DNA of 64,000 bases from positions 18,871 to 82,870 of the forward strand of contig JBLHMB010000010.1 of NCBI GenBank assembly GCA_047621665.1, written 5' to 3'. Shown here one piece after another: positions 35,282-44,347 of this stretch. This DNA comes from Actimicrobium sp047621665. GTDB lineage: Bacteria > Pseudomonadota > Gammaproteobacteria > Burkholderiales > Burkholderiaceae_D. A program made the position numbers and the translations under genes. Within the stretch, counting starts at the first letter, position 1; each line of letters opens with the position of its first letter. Below the pieces are notes generated by a model, which worked only from the letters and a program-made list of their open reading frames with translations, was not told where the DNA came from and ran no database searches.

Positions 35282-36277
35282 TCAGAGTAGCTTGACCAGC
35301 TGCTTGCCGAAGTTTTTACCTTTGAGCAGACCGATGAAAGCTTCCGGTGCGGCCGCCAATCCCTCGGCAATCGATTCGCGGAATTTCAGTTTGCCGGTAG
35401 CGACCAGCGTGCCGAGTTCTTTCAAACCTTCCGGCCACAGATCGATATGCTCGGAGACGATGAAGCCGCGTATCGTCAGGCGCATCGTCAGAATCATGCG
35501 CACATTTGTCAGCGTCATCGGTTCGCCGTTGTAACCGGCGATCAGGCCGCAGACCGCGATCCGGCCAAACGGGTTCATGCGCGCCAGCGCGGTATCAAAG
35601 ATCACGCCACCGACGTTTTCGAAAATCGCATCGATGCCGTCCGGCGTCGCGGCGGCCAGATCGACAGCAAAGCTGGGCGACTTGTAATCGATACAGGCAT
35701 CGAAGCCGAGTTCATTGACCACATACGCGCATTTTTCCGGACCACCGGCAATGCCGACGGCGCGACAGCCGCGCAATTTGGCGAGCTGACCGACCACGCT
35801 GCCGACCGCGCCGCTGGCGGCCGAGACGACGATGGTTTCACCGGCCTTCGGCTGCATGATCTGGGTCAGTCCGTACCAGGCAGTCATGCCGGGCATGCCG
35901 ACCGCACCGAGGTAGGCCGACAGCGGGATATGGGTGATGTCGACCTTGCGCAGCATCTGGCCATCGGAGACGGTCATCTCGGCCCAGCCGGAGCCACCGA
36001 CCACCTTGTCGCCAACGGCGAATTTCGGGTTCTTGCTCTCGATAATTTCACCGACGGTGCCGCCTATCATGACCGCGCCAATAGCCTGCGGTTCGGCGTA
36101 GCTCTTGCTGTCTTCCATGCGACCGCGCATGTACGGATCGAGCGACAGGTAATGATTGCGGATCAGCACCAGGCCGTCGGCAATCACCGGCACGGCAACT
36201 TCTTCGAGCAGAAAATTATCGGTAGTGACGGCACCGGAAGGACGGGAAGCGAGGACGATCTGACGGGTAGTAGTCAT
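35282..36277 (-). CDS. NADP-dependent zinc-free oxidoreductase (MDR, PTGR-like)
   Basis: A 331-residue medium-chain dehydrogenase/reductase resembling YncB/CurA and prostaglandin/leukotriene reductases. Landmarks are LSLDPYMRGRMEDSKSYAEP, LGAVGMPGMTAWYGL and the Rossmann site VSAASGAVGSVVGQLAKLRG. It lacks the catalytic-zinc cysteines, as expected for enoyl-type NADPH reductases. It may reduce an alpha,beta-unsaturated intermediate of the pathway. Confidence 0.9.
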   Translation of the reverse strand: MTTTRQIVLASRPSGAVTTDNFLLEEVAVPVIADGLVLIRNHYLSLDPYMRGRMEDSKSYAEPQAIGAVMIGGTVGEIIESKNPKFAVGDKVVGGSGWAEMTVSDGQMLRKVDITHIPLSAYLGAVGMPGMTAWYGLTQIMQPKAGETIVVSAASGAVGSVVGQLAKLRGCRAVGIAGGPEKCAYVVNELGFDACIDYKSPSFAVDLAAATPDGIDAIFENVGGVIFDTALARMNPFGRIAVCGLIAGYNGEPMTLTNVRMILTMRLTIRGFIVSEHIDLWPEGLKELGTLVATGKLKFRESIAEGLAAAPEAFIGLLKGKNFGKQLVKLL

Positions 36278-36291
36278 GCTGGACTCCTGAT

Positions 36292-36735
36292 TCAGGGTTT
36301 GAATGTGTGATCAAGCTTGCGGCCGGCGGCACGCTGCTTGAGAAATTTGAACGTGCCCATGGCGCGCGCCACCAGCAAGTCGCCATTGCGCACTTCGCCT
36401 TCGCAAAAAACAAGCGTCGTGGCGCGATGGCTGGCCCGGCCAATGGCAATGATGCGGCTGCCCGGATGGCCGGCCGGTTGCAAAAAACTGGTGTGCATGT
36501 CGACCGTGACGGCGCCGCTGGCAGCGGGGTCCAGCGAGCGTCCGGCCAGCGCCATCACCACATCGAGCAAGGTCATCGTGACACCGCCATGGCCGACCTG
36601 CCAGCTGTTCATGTGGCGCGTGCCGAGCGTGAGTGCGACGCGCGCTTCGCCGTCAATCGCACCGAGAAACTCGACGCCCATTTCGGCCAGAAACGGGATG
36701 GCGTTCGGAAACGGCTTGGCAACCGTCCAGTCCAT
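36292..36735 (-). CDS. PaaI-family thioesterase
   Basis: A 147-residue hot-dog-fold thioesterase. The signature HMNSWQVGHGGVTMTLLDVVMALAG holds the usual catalytic helix, and ITVDMHTSFL-like VTVDMHTSFLQPAG matches the next strand. It hydrolyses acyl-CoA thioesters, here probably of the operon's substrate. It overlaps the upstream SDR stop by one base (TGATG). Confidence 0.9.
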   Translation of the reverse strand: MDWTVAKPFPNAIPFLAEMGVEFLGAIDGEARVALTLGTRHMNSWQVGHGGVTMTLLDVVMALAGRSLDPAASGAVTVDMHTSFLQPAGHPGSRIIAIGRASHRATTLVFCEGEVRNGDLLVARAMGTFKFLKQRAAGRKLDHTFKP

Positions 36736-37514
36736 CAGACTGCCGAGACACCACCATCAACCGCCAGAATCTGGCCGGTGATGTGCTTGCTGGCGTCGGA
36801 AGCAAACAGCACGGCCGCCCCCTTGAGGTCTTCATCATCGCCGAGCCGGTTCAGCGGCGCGTGGCTGGCCAGTTCTTCCTTGCCCAGCGTGGCCAGCAAA
36901 CCCTTGGTCATCTTTGAAGGAAAAAATCCCGGTGCCAGCGCATTGACGGTAATGCCGTACTGACCCCATTCACCGGCCAGCGTGCGGGTGAAGTTGACCA
37001 CCGCGCCCTTCGACGTGTTGTAAGCGATGGTCTGCATGCCGGGCGGATTGCCGGACAAACCGGCGATCGAGGCGACGTTGATGATGCGGCCGTATTTGCG
37101 CGGAATCATCGAGCGCTTGCCGACGACTTGCGAGAGTAAAAAGATGCTGCGGATGTTGAGGTTCATGACCTTGTCCCAGGCCTCGACCGGATGGTCTTCG
37201 GCTGGTGCACCCCAGGTGGCCCCGGCGTTGTTGACCAGGATATCGATATGGCCGAGGCGCGCCAGTGTCTCGGTGACCAGCACCTCGACGGCGGCTTCCT
37301 GCGACAGGTCGGCGGCGATGGCGGAGGCGTTGATGCCAAGGCCTTTCAGGTGAGCGACGGCCTCATCGAGTTCGGTCTGCTTGCGTGACGACAGGACGAT
37401 GGTGGCGCCCTGCTCGCCGAGCGCTTCGGCAATTTGCAGACCGAGGCCACGCGAACCGCCGGTGACCAGTGCGGTTTTGCCATCGAGGTTGAACAGTTGC
37501 TGAGGTGTGCGCAT
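36735..37514 (-). CDS. Short-chain dehydrogenase/reductase
   Basis: A 259-residue classical SDR. NAD(P) binding by VTGGSRGLGLQIAEALG; NNAGATWGAPA; catalytic Ser region VASIAGLSG and YNTSKGAVVNFTR. Length is typical. It may act as a 3-hydroxyacyl dehydrogenase in the pathway, an inference from the operon (acyl-CoA dehydrogenase, thiolase). Confidence 0.9.
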   Translation of the reverse strand: MRTPQQLFNLDGKTALVTGGSRGLGLQIAEALGEQGATIVLSSRKQTELDEAVAHLKGLGINASAIAADLSQEAAVEVLVTETLARLGHIDILVNNAGATWGAPAEDHPVEAWDKVMNLNIRSIFLLSQVVGKRSMIPRKYGRIINVASIAGLSGNPPGMQTIAYNTSKGAVVNFTRTLAGEWGQYGITVNALAPGFFPSKMTKGLLATLGKEELASHAPLNRLGDDEDLKGAAVLFASDASKHITGQILAVDGGVSAV

Positions 37515-37570
37515 GCGGTCTCCGTATCTTTATAGTTATGGTTGATGAATCTTAGGTAAAAGCGCTCAGG

Positions 37571-37897
37571 TCAAAGCGAGGAAGTCACCGGCGCTTCCAC
37601 CAGCACATCCATACAATGCCGCGTGGCGCGCACCGCACCGATGAACGGCTTGGTGGCGACATGCAGCGGATGGTGCTGGTAATCATCGAGTGAATGAGCG
37701 GTATCGAATTCGGAATACAGCATGATGTCGCAGGTGCATTCGAGGCCGGGCTGGGCCAGCGAGACCTCGAAGGTGAGGATGCCGGGCACCAGCTCCTTGC
37801 AGCTTTCCAGCAGCGCCTGCATTTTCAGCAGGTTGGTGGCTTTGTCGGCGCCTTCGGCTTCGTCCTTGAGGGTCCACATGACGATGTGCTTGATCAT
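37571..37897 (-). CDS. Stress-responsive Dabb-domain protein
   Basis: A 108-residue alpha/beta-barrel (Dabb) protein opening with the family motif MIKHIVMWTLKDEAEG and carrying the SLDDYQHHPLHVATKPFIGA segment typical of the fold. The start at 37897 lies just downstream of the acyl-CoA dehydrogenase stop; longer in-frame starts overlap that gene and are rejected. Function within the operon is unknown. Confidence 0.85.
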   Translation of the reverse strand: MIKHIVMWTLKDEAEGADKATNLLKMQALLESCKELVPGILTFEVSLAQPGLECTCDIMLYSEFDTAHSLDDYQHHPLHVATKPFIGAVRATRHCMDVLVEAPVTSSL

Positions 37898-37907
37898 TGT
37901 TTTCTTT

Positions 37908-39722
37908 CTAAAACCACGCGTCCTGCATGTCGAGCGTGGTGGTGTCGAGGCTGGCCAGCAGATCAAGTTGCGGATCAATCTTTGGCAGCTCCCATTGGTA
38001 AAAGTACAGGCAGGCCTGCAGTTTACCCTTGTAGAAATCGGCATCGTGCGCGTGCTCTTTGCCGACCGCCAGCAAAGCCTGTTCCAGCCAGGTCCAGGCG
38101 ACCACCGCATGGCCGAACGCTTCGAGGTACAGCGAAGCATTGGCCAGTGTCCGGTTCAGGTCACCAGCGCCATGCAGGGTCGCTGTGACAGTGACGATGC
38201 GTTGCCAGGCGGCGTCCAGCGCAGCGGCGTGTGCAGCCAATGCTGGCACGGCGCTGGCGCGTTCGACGGTGTGCCGGATTTCGACACACAACGCCTGCAG
38301 TGCCGCACCATCCTGCATCGCCACTTTGCGCCCGAGCAGGTCAAGCCCCTGAATGCCGTGCGTGCCTTCGTGGATAGGATTGAGCCGGTTGTCGCGATAA
38401 AACTGTTCGACGTTGTACTCGCGGGTATAACCGTATCCGCCATGGACCTGGATCGCCAGATTGTTCGCTTCTAGGCACCATTGCGACGGCCAGGACTTGG
38501 CGATCGGGGTCAGGATATCGAGCAGCAGCGTCGCACGGCGGCGTTCATCCGGCGTGGCAGTGCGCTCGTCATCGACCAGTTTCGAGCAGTACAGCGCCAG
38601 CGCCAATCCACCTTCGACATACGATTTTTGCGCCAGCAGCATGCGCCGCACATCGGTGTGTTCAATGATCGGCAACTGCGGCATGGCCGGATCCTTGGCT
38701 TGCGGCGCGCGGCCTTGCGGACGATTGCGGGCGTAATCGAGTGCGTGCAGATAGCCGGTGTAACCCAGCATCACCGCACCGAGACCAACCCCGATGCGCG
38801 CCTCGTTCATCATGTGGAACATGTTGGCCAGACCCTTGTGGACCGTGCCGACCAGATAACCGATTGCGCCTGGCTTGCCCTGCGGCGTGAACTTGCCTTC
38901 GCCAAAATTGAGCAGGCAGTTGGTGGTGCCGCGATAGCCCATTTTGTGGTTCAGGCCAGCCAGCACGACATCGTTGCGCTCGCCCAAAGTGCCATCGGCA
39001 TTGACCAGCGTCTTTGGCACGATGAACAGTGAAATCCCCTTCACGCCAGGAATCAGTTTGCCATCCGGGCCGGGCACTTTGGCGAGCACCAGATGGACAA
39101 TGTTCTCGGCGAGTTCATGTTCGCCGGCCGAGATCCACATCTTGTTGCCGGTCAGGCGATAACTGCCGTCGGCTTGCGACTCGGCGCGGGTGACAATGTC
39201 GGACAGGCTGGAACCGGCCTGCGGTTCGGACAAGCACATCGTGCCGAAAAACCGGCCAGTCAGCATCGGTTTGACGAAGGTTTCGATCTGCTCGGGCGTA
39301 CCGCATTTCATCAACGTGTTGGCGTTGCCGATGGTGAGGAACGGATACGACGAGGTGCCGACATTGGCGCCCTTAAAATACGCGAAGCCGGCTTTTTCGA
39401 CCACGCACGGCAACTGCATGCCGCCATTGTCGAAGTCCTGGCCAGCCGCCATCAGGCCGGCGGCGCTGAAGGCATCGAGCGCGACCTTGACATCGGCAAT
39501 CATGTGGACGGCAGTGCCATCGAAATGCGGTTCGTTCTGGTCGCTTTTTTTATTGTGGGGTGCAAACAGATCGACGGCGATACGCTCGCAGGTATCGATG
39601 GCGGCGTTGAAGGTATCGGCCGAGTGGTCAGCAAAGCGTTCACGCTCTGTTAGTGTCTCGACATGCAGCCATTCGTAGAGCAGAAAGTCGAGATCGCGAC
39701 GGGACAAAATCTTGGATTGCAT
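37908..39722 (-). CDS. Acyl-CoA dehydrogenase, long form
   Basis: A 604-residue FAD-dependent acyl-CoA dehydrogenase with the C-terminal extension seen in the FadE/PF12806-type proteins. Motifs include GTMCLSEPQAGSSLSDIVTRA, YRLTGNKMWISAGEHEL, and GYGYTREYNVEQFYRDNR with HEGTHGIQGLD holding the catalytic Glu region. ATG 39722 with GGAG 6 bases before it fits; upstream in-frame codons are not conserved-looking. It catalyses the first oxidation of an acyl-CoA in the catabolic operon. Confidence 0.93.
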   Translation of the reverse strand: MQSKILSRRDLDFLLYEWLHVETLTERERFADHSADTFNAAIDTCERIAVDLFAPHNKKSDQNEPHFDGTAVHMIADVKVALDAFSAAGLMAAGQDFDNGGMQLPCVVEKAGFAYFKGANVGTSSYPFLTIGNANTLMKCGTPEQIETFVKPMLTGRFFGTMCLSEPQAGSSLSDIVTRAESQADGSYRLTGNKMWISAGEHELAENIVHLVLAKVPGPDGKLIPGVKGISLFIVPKTLVNADGTLGERNDVVLAGLNHKMGYRGTTNCLLNFGEGKFTPQGKPGAIGYLVGTVHKGLANMFHMMNEARIGVGLGAVMLGYTGYLHALDYARNRPQGRAPQAKDPAMPQLPIIEHTDVRRMLLAQKSYVEGGLALALYCSKLVDDERTATPDERRRATLLLDILTPIAKSWPSQWCLEANNLAIQVHGGYGYTREYNVEQFYRDNRLNPIHEGTHGIQGLDLLGRKVAMQDGAALQALCVEIRHTVERASAVPALAAHAAALDAAWQRIVTVTATLHGAGDLNRTLANASLYLEAFGHAVVAWTWLEQALLAVGKEHAHDADFYKGKLQACLYFYQWELPKIDPQLDLLASLDTTTLDMQDAWF

Positions 39723-39794
39723 CGAAGGCTCCGGCAAGAATTCAATTGCACGCGATCGAGTCGCCTGCAATTGAACAGGGTTTTACACGACAGG

Positions 39795-40973
39795 TCAGAC
39801 CACTTCGAACAATCCAGCTGCACCCTGCCCGCCACCGATGCACATCGTGACGACCACATATTTGACGCCACGACGCTTGCCCTCGATCAGTGCATGGCCG
39901 GTCAGGCGTGCGCCCGATACGCCATATGGATGACCGACCGCAATCGCGCCACCGTTGACGTTGAGGCGGTCAAGCGGGATGCCGAGGGTGTCAGCGCAAT
40001 ACAGCACCTGCACCGCAAACGCTTCATTGAGTTCCCACAGCCCGATGTCTTCGACTTTCAGGCCGGCTTTTTTTAGCAACTTCGAAATCGCATAGACCGG
40101 GCCGATGCCCATTTCGTCCGGCTCGCAACCGGCGATGGCGAAACCGCGAAAGATGCCCAGCGGCGTCAAGCCGCGTGCTTCGGCGACCTTGCTGTTCATC
40201 ACGATGGCGACTGAAGCCCCATCTGAAAACTGGCTGGCATTGCCGGCCGAGATCACGCCGCCAGGTACTGCGCTGCGGATTTTCGAGACCGCTTCATAGG
40301 TCGTGTCGGCGCGAATGCCTTCATCGGCCGAGATCGTTACCTCACGGCTAACCAGCATGCCGGTGGCCTTGTCGGCGACACCCATGATGGTGGTCATTGG
40401 CGCGATTTCTGCATCGAATTTGCCGGCCAACATGGCAGCGTGCGCGCGCTGCTGGCTTTGCGCACCGTAGGTGTCCTGACGCTCGCGGCTGATGTTGTAG
40501 CGCTTGGCAACGGTCTCGGCGGTTTGCAGCATCGGCCAGTACACCTCCGGCTTGTTTTGCAGCAGCCAGACTTCGCGCAGCATGTGGGTATTGGCTTCCT
40601 GCTGCACGCAGGAAATCGACTCGACACCGCCAGCGGCGTAGATGTCGCCCTCGCCGGCAATGATGCGTTGTGCGGCAGTCGCAATGGTTTGCAGGCCCGA
40701 CGAGCAAAAGCGGTTGATGGTCATGCCGCCGGTGGTGACCGGGCAGCCGGCGCGCAAGGCAATCTGGCGCGCGATGTTGCTACCCGTCGCACCTTCAGGC
40801 GTGGCACAACCCATGATGACGTCTTCGACTTCGCCGGACTCGATGCCAGCGCGCTCGATCGCGTGCTTGAGTGCATGGCCGCCGAGCGTGGCGCCATGGG
40901 TCATGTTGAAAGCGCCTTTCCAGGATTTGGCAAGAGCGGTACGTGCGGTAGATACGATGACTGCGTCGGTCAT
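39795..40973 (-). CDS. Acetyl-CoA acetyltransferase (thiolase)
   Basis: A 392-residue thiolase. Catalytic residues are C90 (NRFCSSGLQ), H348 (GHPYGVSGAR) and C378 (CIGGGQGAAG). ATG 40973 with AGGAG 8 bases upstream gives the family start MTDAVIVSTARTALAK. It is the first gene of the minus-strand catabolic operon and cleaves or forms a 3-ketoacyl-CoA. A divergent MHS transporter gene starts 243 bases away. Confidence 0.95.
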   Translation of the reverse strand: MTDAVIVSTARTALAKSWKGAFNMTHGATLGGHALKHAIERAGIESGEVEDVIMGCATPEGATGSNIARQIALRAGCPVTTGGMTINRFCSSGLQTIATAAQRIIAGEGDIYAAGGVESISCVQQEANTHMLREVWLLQNKPEVYWPMLQTAETVAKRYNISRERQDTYGAQSQQRAHAAMLAGKFDAEIAPMTTIMGVADKATGMLVSREVTISADEGIRADTTYEAVSKIRSAVPGGVISAGNASQFSDGASVAIVMNSKVAEARGLTPLGIFRGFAIAGCEPDEMGIGPVYAISKLLKKAGLKVEDIGLWELNEAFAVQVLYCADTLGIPLDRLNVNGGAIAVGHPYGVSGARLTGHALIEGKRRGVKYVVVTMCIGGGQGAAGLFEVV

Positions 40974-41124
40974 TTGGGTCTCCTGAATGGGATATGGGCG
41001 GGCTGTCGGTTGGACTGATACTGCAACGGGAATCGAGAATAGCATGATTAAGTACGGTCGTTCGCAAATTATTGCATACCCGCAAAAGCGGCAACCCGGT
41101 CGCAAGAATCCCGTAAGTTTTGCA

Positions 41125-41154
41125 TTGCACACTGCGGTGCAACTGCTCAGCAGT
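41125..41154. promoter_or_regulatory. Two adjacent dyads between thiolase and transporter genes
   Basis: TTGCAC-N6-GTGCAA at 41125-41142 is an inverted repeat with 6-base arms; it abuts a second dyad, ACTGCT-C-AGCAGT at 41142-41154. Both lie in the 242-base divergent intergenic region, where a repressor or activator of the catabolic operon and transporter would be expected. No regulator gene is adjacent. Confidence 0.4.
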
Positions 41155-41215
41155 AACCGTTCATGCACAACTGGCGGGGGCATGACGAGAAAAAAACAGA
41201 CCAGCAGGAGACACC

Positions 41216-42880
41216 ATGGCACCAGCAGCGCCGGCATCACGCAAGATCACCCCGGAGCAGCGCAAGGTCATTTTTGCGGCAGCGCTGGGGTCGGTTTTCG
41301 AGTGGTATGACTTTTATCTATACGGCGCGCTAGCGCTCATTATTGCCAAACAATTTTTTTCCAGTACGGACGACAATACGGCGTTTATTTTTGCGCTAAT
41401 GGTGTTTGCTGCCGGCTTTATCGTGCGTCCGTTCGGTGCGCTGGTATTCGGCCGTCTCGGCGACCTGATCGGTCGCAAGACGACTTTTCTGGTCACGATT
41501 GTACTGATGGGTGCATCGACTTTTCTGGTCGGTATATTGCCGAACTATGCCTCGATCGGTATTGCAGCGCCCATCCTCCTGGTCACGCTGCGCATCGTGC
41601 AAGGCCTTGCGCTGGGCGGCGAATACGGCGGCGCGGTCACATATGTGGCTGAGCATGCGCCCAACAATCAACGCGGTGCGTTCACCGCATGGATTCAGAC
41701 CAGCGCCACGCTGGGCCTGTTTCTGTCACTGCTGGTGATTCTCGGCACGCGGTCCGCGGTCGGCGAAACCGCCTTTGCGCAATGGGGCTGGCGCGTTCCC
41801 TTCCTGTTCTCCGTCTTCCTGCTGGCGCTATCGGTCTGGATTCGTGTATCGATGAACGAGTCGCCTGCCTTCACGCGTATGCAGGCCGAAGGCAATGCAT
41901 CAAAGGAACCGCTGTCGGAAGCCTTCGGTCAGTGGAAAAATCTGAAGACCGTCCTTCTCGCGCTGATCGGCCTGACTGCCGGACAGGCGGTAGTCTGGTA
42001 TACCGGCCAGTTCTATGCGCTGTTTTTTTTGACGCAAACGCTCAAGGTCGACAGCTTTACGGCGAATCTGATGATTGCCGCTGCGCTGTTCATTGGCACA
42101 CCGTTTTTCCTGATCTTCGGATCTCTGTCGGACAGAATCGGCCGCAAGCCAATCATCATGGGGGGCATGCTGCTCGCGGCATTGACCACCTTCCCCTTGT
42201 TTGCTGCCCTGACCCACTACGCCAATCCTGCACTCGAAAGCGCGCTGATCAATTCGCCCGTGGTCGTTACTGCCGACCCGTCGACCTGCCAGTTTCTGTT
42301 CAATCCGACCGACACCAAAAAATTCACCTCGTCATGTGACCGGTCACGTATCGTGCTGGCGAATGCCTCGGTCAATTACAGCAATGTCGCCGGTCCGGCC
42401 GGTTCATTGGCATCGATCAAAATCGGTAATCGAGTCATTGAAGAATATGACGTCGATATTTTGTCGCAAGACGAAGCGGTAGCCAGGGACAAGGCCTTCA
42501 GGAAAGAAGTAGGTGAAGCCATCAAGGCGGCCGGCTATCCGTCCAAGGCCGACCCCGACCAGATCAATACGCCGATGGTTTTACTACTACTGACGATCCT
42601 GATGATTTACGTGACGATGGTCTACGGCCCGCTCGCCGCGATGCTGGTCGAAATGTTCCCGACCCGGATCCGCACCAGCGCGATATCGCTACCATATCAC
42701 CTCGGAAACGGCTGGTTCGGCGGCTTGCTGCCAACCATGGCTTTTGCGCTGGTGGCTTATAAGGGCGACATCTACTATGGACTCTGGTATCCGGTCGTCA
42801 TCGCTGCAGCCTGTTTTGTCATCGGCATGTTGTTCGTCAAGGAAACCAAAGGCAAGGATATTTACGCTACTCATCGCTGA
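41216..42880 (+). CDS. MHS-family MFS transporter
   Basis: A 554-residue major-facilitator transporter of the metabolite:H+ symporter group. The first helix follows GSVFEWYDFYLYGALA; the conserved loop FGRLGDLIGRKTTF and the second-half GSLSDRIGRKPIIMGG are present. About 120 residues (near 336-450) interrupt the C-terminal half as a hydrophilic, probably periplasmic, loop; I recall this in several MHS members. AGGAG precedes ATG 41216. Divergent from the catabolic operon, it may import that pathway's substrate. Confidence 0.9.
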   Translation: MAPAAPASRKITPEQRKVIFAAALGSVFEWYDFYLYGALALIIAKQFFSSTDDNTAFIFALMVFAAGFIVRPFGALVFGRLGDLIGRKTTFLVTIVLMGASTFLVGILPNYASIGIAAPILLVTLRIVQGLALGGEYGGAVTYVAEHAPNNQRGAFTAWIQTSATLGLFLSLLVILGTRSAVGETAFAQWGWRVPFLFSVFLLALSVWIRVSMNESPAFTRMQAEGNASKEPLSEAFGQWKNLKTVLLALIGLTAGQAVVWYTGQFYALFFLTQTLKVDSFTANLMIAAALFIGTPFFLIFGSLSDRIGRKPIIMGGMLLAALTTFPLFAALTHYANPALESALINSPVVVTADPSTCQFLFNPTDTKKFTSSCDRSRIVLANASVNYSNVAGPAGSLASIKIGNRVIEEYDVDILSQDEAVARDKAFRKEVGEAIKAAGYPSKADPDQINTPMVLLLLTILMIYVTMVYGPLAAMLVEMFPTRIRTSAISLPYHLGNGWFGGLLPTMAFALVAYKGDIYYGLWYPVVIAAACFVIGMLFVKETKGKDIYATHR

Positions 42881-43060
42881 GCCGACGGTACGCTCTCAGG
42901 GACCAGGTTGAATGCGCAAACGGATGGAATTGACCACGATTGCCGGTTTGTGCACGCAGCTACAAGCTAATCTTTTTTATAGTCGCCGTGCCAATCCATT
43001 CCATGCGAGCGCAGGCAGGCGGTATCATGCTGGTCACTTTTCCCACTCCGGCACCGTCCC

Positions 43061-44275
43061 ATGAAAACTCCTGTCCGCTTCGGCACCCCGCTCTCGTCCA
43101 ACGCCACCAAAGTCATGCTGCTCGGGTCCGGTGAACTGGGCAAAGAAGTCATCATTGCGTTGCAGCGCCTCGGCGTCGAAGTCATCGCCGTTGACCGTTA
43201 TGCCGACGCGCCCGGCCAGCAGGTCGCCCATCGCGCGCACGTGATCAACATGGCCGACGGCGATGCATTGGCCGCGCTGATCGCGCTGGAAAAACCGGAT
43301 CTGGTCGTGCCCGAAATCGAAGCCATTGCCACCACCCGTTTGATGGAACTCGAACAAGCCGGCGCTGTCACCGTGATCCCGACCGCACGCGCGGCCTGGC
43401 TGACGATGAATCGCGAAGGTATCCGCCGGCTCGCTGCCGAAGAATTGCAATTACCGACCTCGCCGTATCGCTTCGCCGACAGCAAGGCCGAGCTGCAGGC
43501 CGCCTGCGCCGATATCGGTTTTCCGTGCATCATCAAACCGGTCATGTCGTCGTCCGGCAAAGGCCAGTCGAAGCTCGACAGCGCCGATGAAGTCGCCGCC
43601 GCCTGGGATTACGCCGCCGCCGGCAGCCGCGTCGATGCCGGTCGGGTGATCGTCGAAGGGTTCATTGATTTTGAATATGAAATCACGTTGCTGACGGTGC
43701 GCTCGCTTGATGAACACGGCGACGTCATCACGTCCTTTTGCGAGCCGATCGGCCATATTCAGGTCAACGGGGACTACGTCGAAAGCTGGCAGCCGCATCC
43801 GATGGCCTCGAAAGCGCTGGTCAATGCCCAAGCCATTGCCAAGGCGGTCACCGACAACCTCGGCGGACGCGGCCTGTTCGGTGTCGAACTATTCGTCAAG
43901 GGCGACCAGGTCTGGTTCTCGGAAGTCAGCCCGCGTCCGCATGACACCGGCATGGTGACCATGGCCAGCCAGGTCCAGAGCGAATTCGAAATCCACGCCA
44001 AAGCCATCCTCGGGTTGCCAGTCAATGTCGCGCTGAAAGCGCCGGGTGCCTCCGCCGTGATTTATGGCCGCCATGATGCCAAGGGCATCGCGTTCGACGG
44101 CGTCGCCGAAGCGTTGCGACTGCCCGGCACCGACATCCGCCTGTTCGGCAAGCCGGAGTCCTTTGCGCGCCGGCGCATGGGTGTCGCGCTGGCGGTTGCC
44201 GCTGATATCGAGACCGCGCGCAGCATCGCCAAAGCCGCTGCGGCCAAGGTGATTCCGGTCCTGCCGGACGCCTGA
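43061..44275 (+). CDS. purT: Formate-dependent GAR transformylase
   Basis: A 404-residue ATP-grasp enzyme that adds formyl to glycinamide ribonucleotide using formate and ATP in purine synthesis. Landmarks are MLLGSGELGKEVIIALQRLG, ATP-grasp PVMSSSGKGQSKL, GVELFVKGDQVWFSEVSPRPHDTG and RRRMGVALA. Length matches the family. No purine-operon neighbours are present. Confidence 0.94.
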   Translation: MKTPVRFGTPLSSNATKVMLLGSGELGKEVIIALQRLGVEVIAVDRYADAPGQQVAHRAHVINMADGDALAALIALEKPDLVVPEIEAIATTRLMELEQAGAVTVIPTARAAWLTMNREGIRRLAAEELQLPTSPYRFADSKAELQAACADIGFPCIIKPVMSSSGKGQSKLDSADEVAAAWDYAAAGSRVDAGRVIVEGFIDFEYEITLLTVRSLDEHGDVITSFCEPIGHIQVNGDYVESWQPHPMASKALVNAQAIAKAVTDNLGGRGLFGVELFVKGDQVWFSEVSPRPHDTGMVTMASQVQSEFEIHAKAILGLPVNVALKAPGASAVIYGRHDAKGIAFDGVAEALRLPGTDIRLFGKPESFARRRMGVALAVAADIETARSIAKAAAAKVIPVLPDA

Positions 44276-44347
44276 CAGGCGCTGCCAAACGGCGGCGCAA
44301 AAATAACCTATAGTCGGTACTCCATTCAATAAATAAGAACAATCACC

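Noticed and set aside
33214..35295. 693-residue plus-strand frame opposite the SDR and GST-like genes
   Set aside because: It is antisense to two well-identified genes, is His/Arg/Gln-rich without any domain, and arises from GC-biased third positions.
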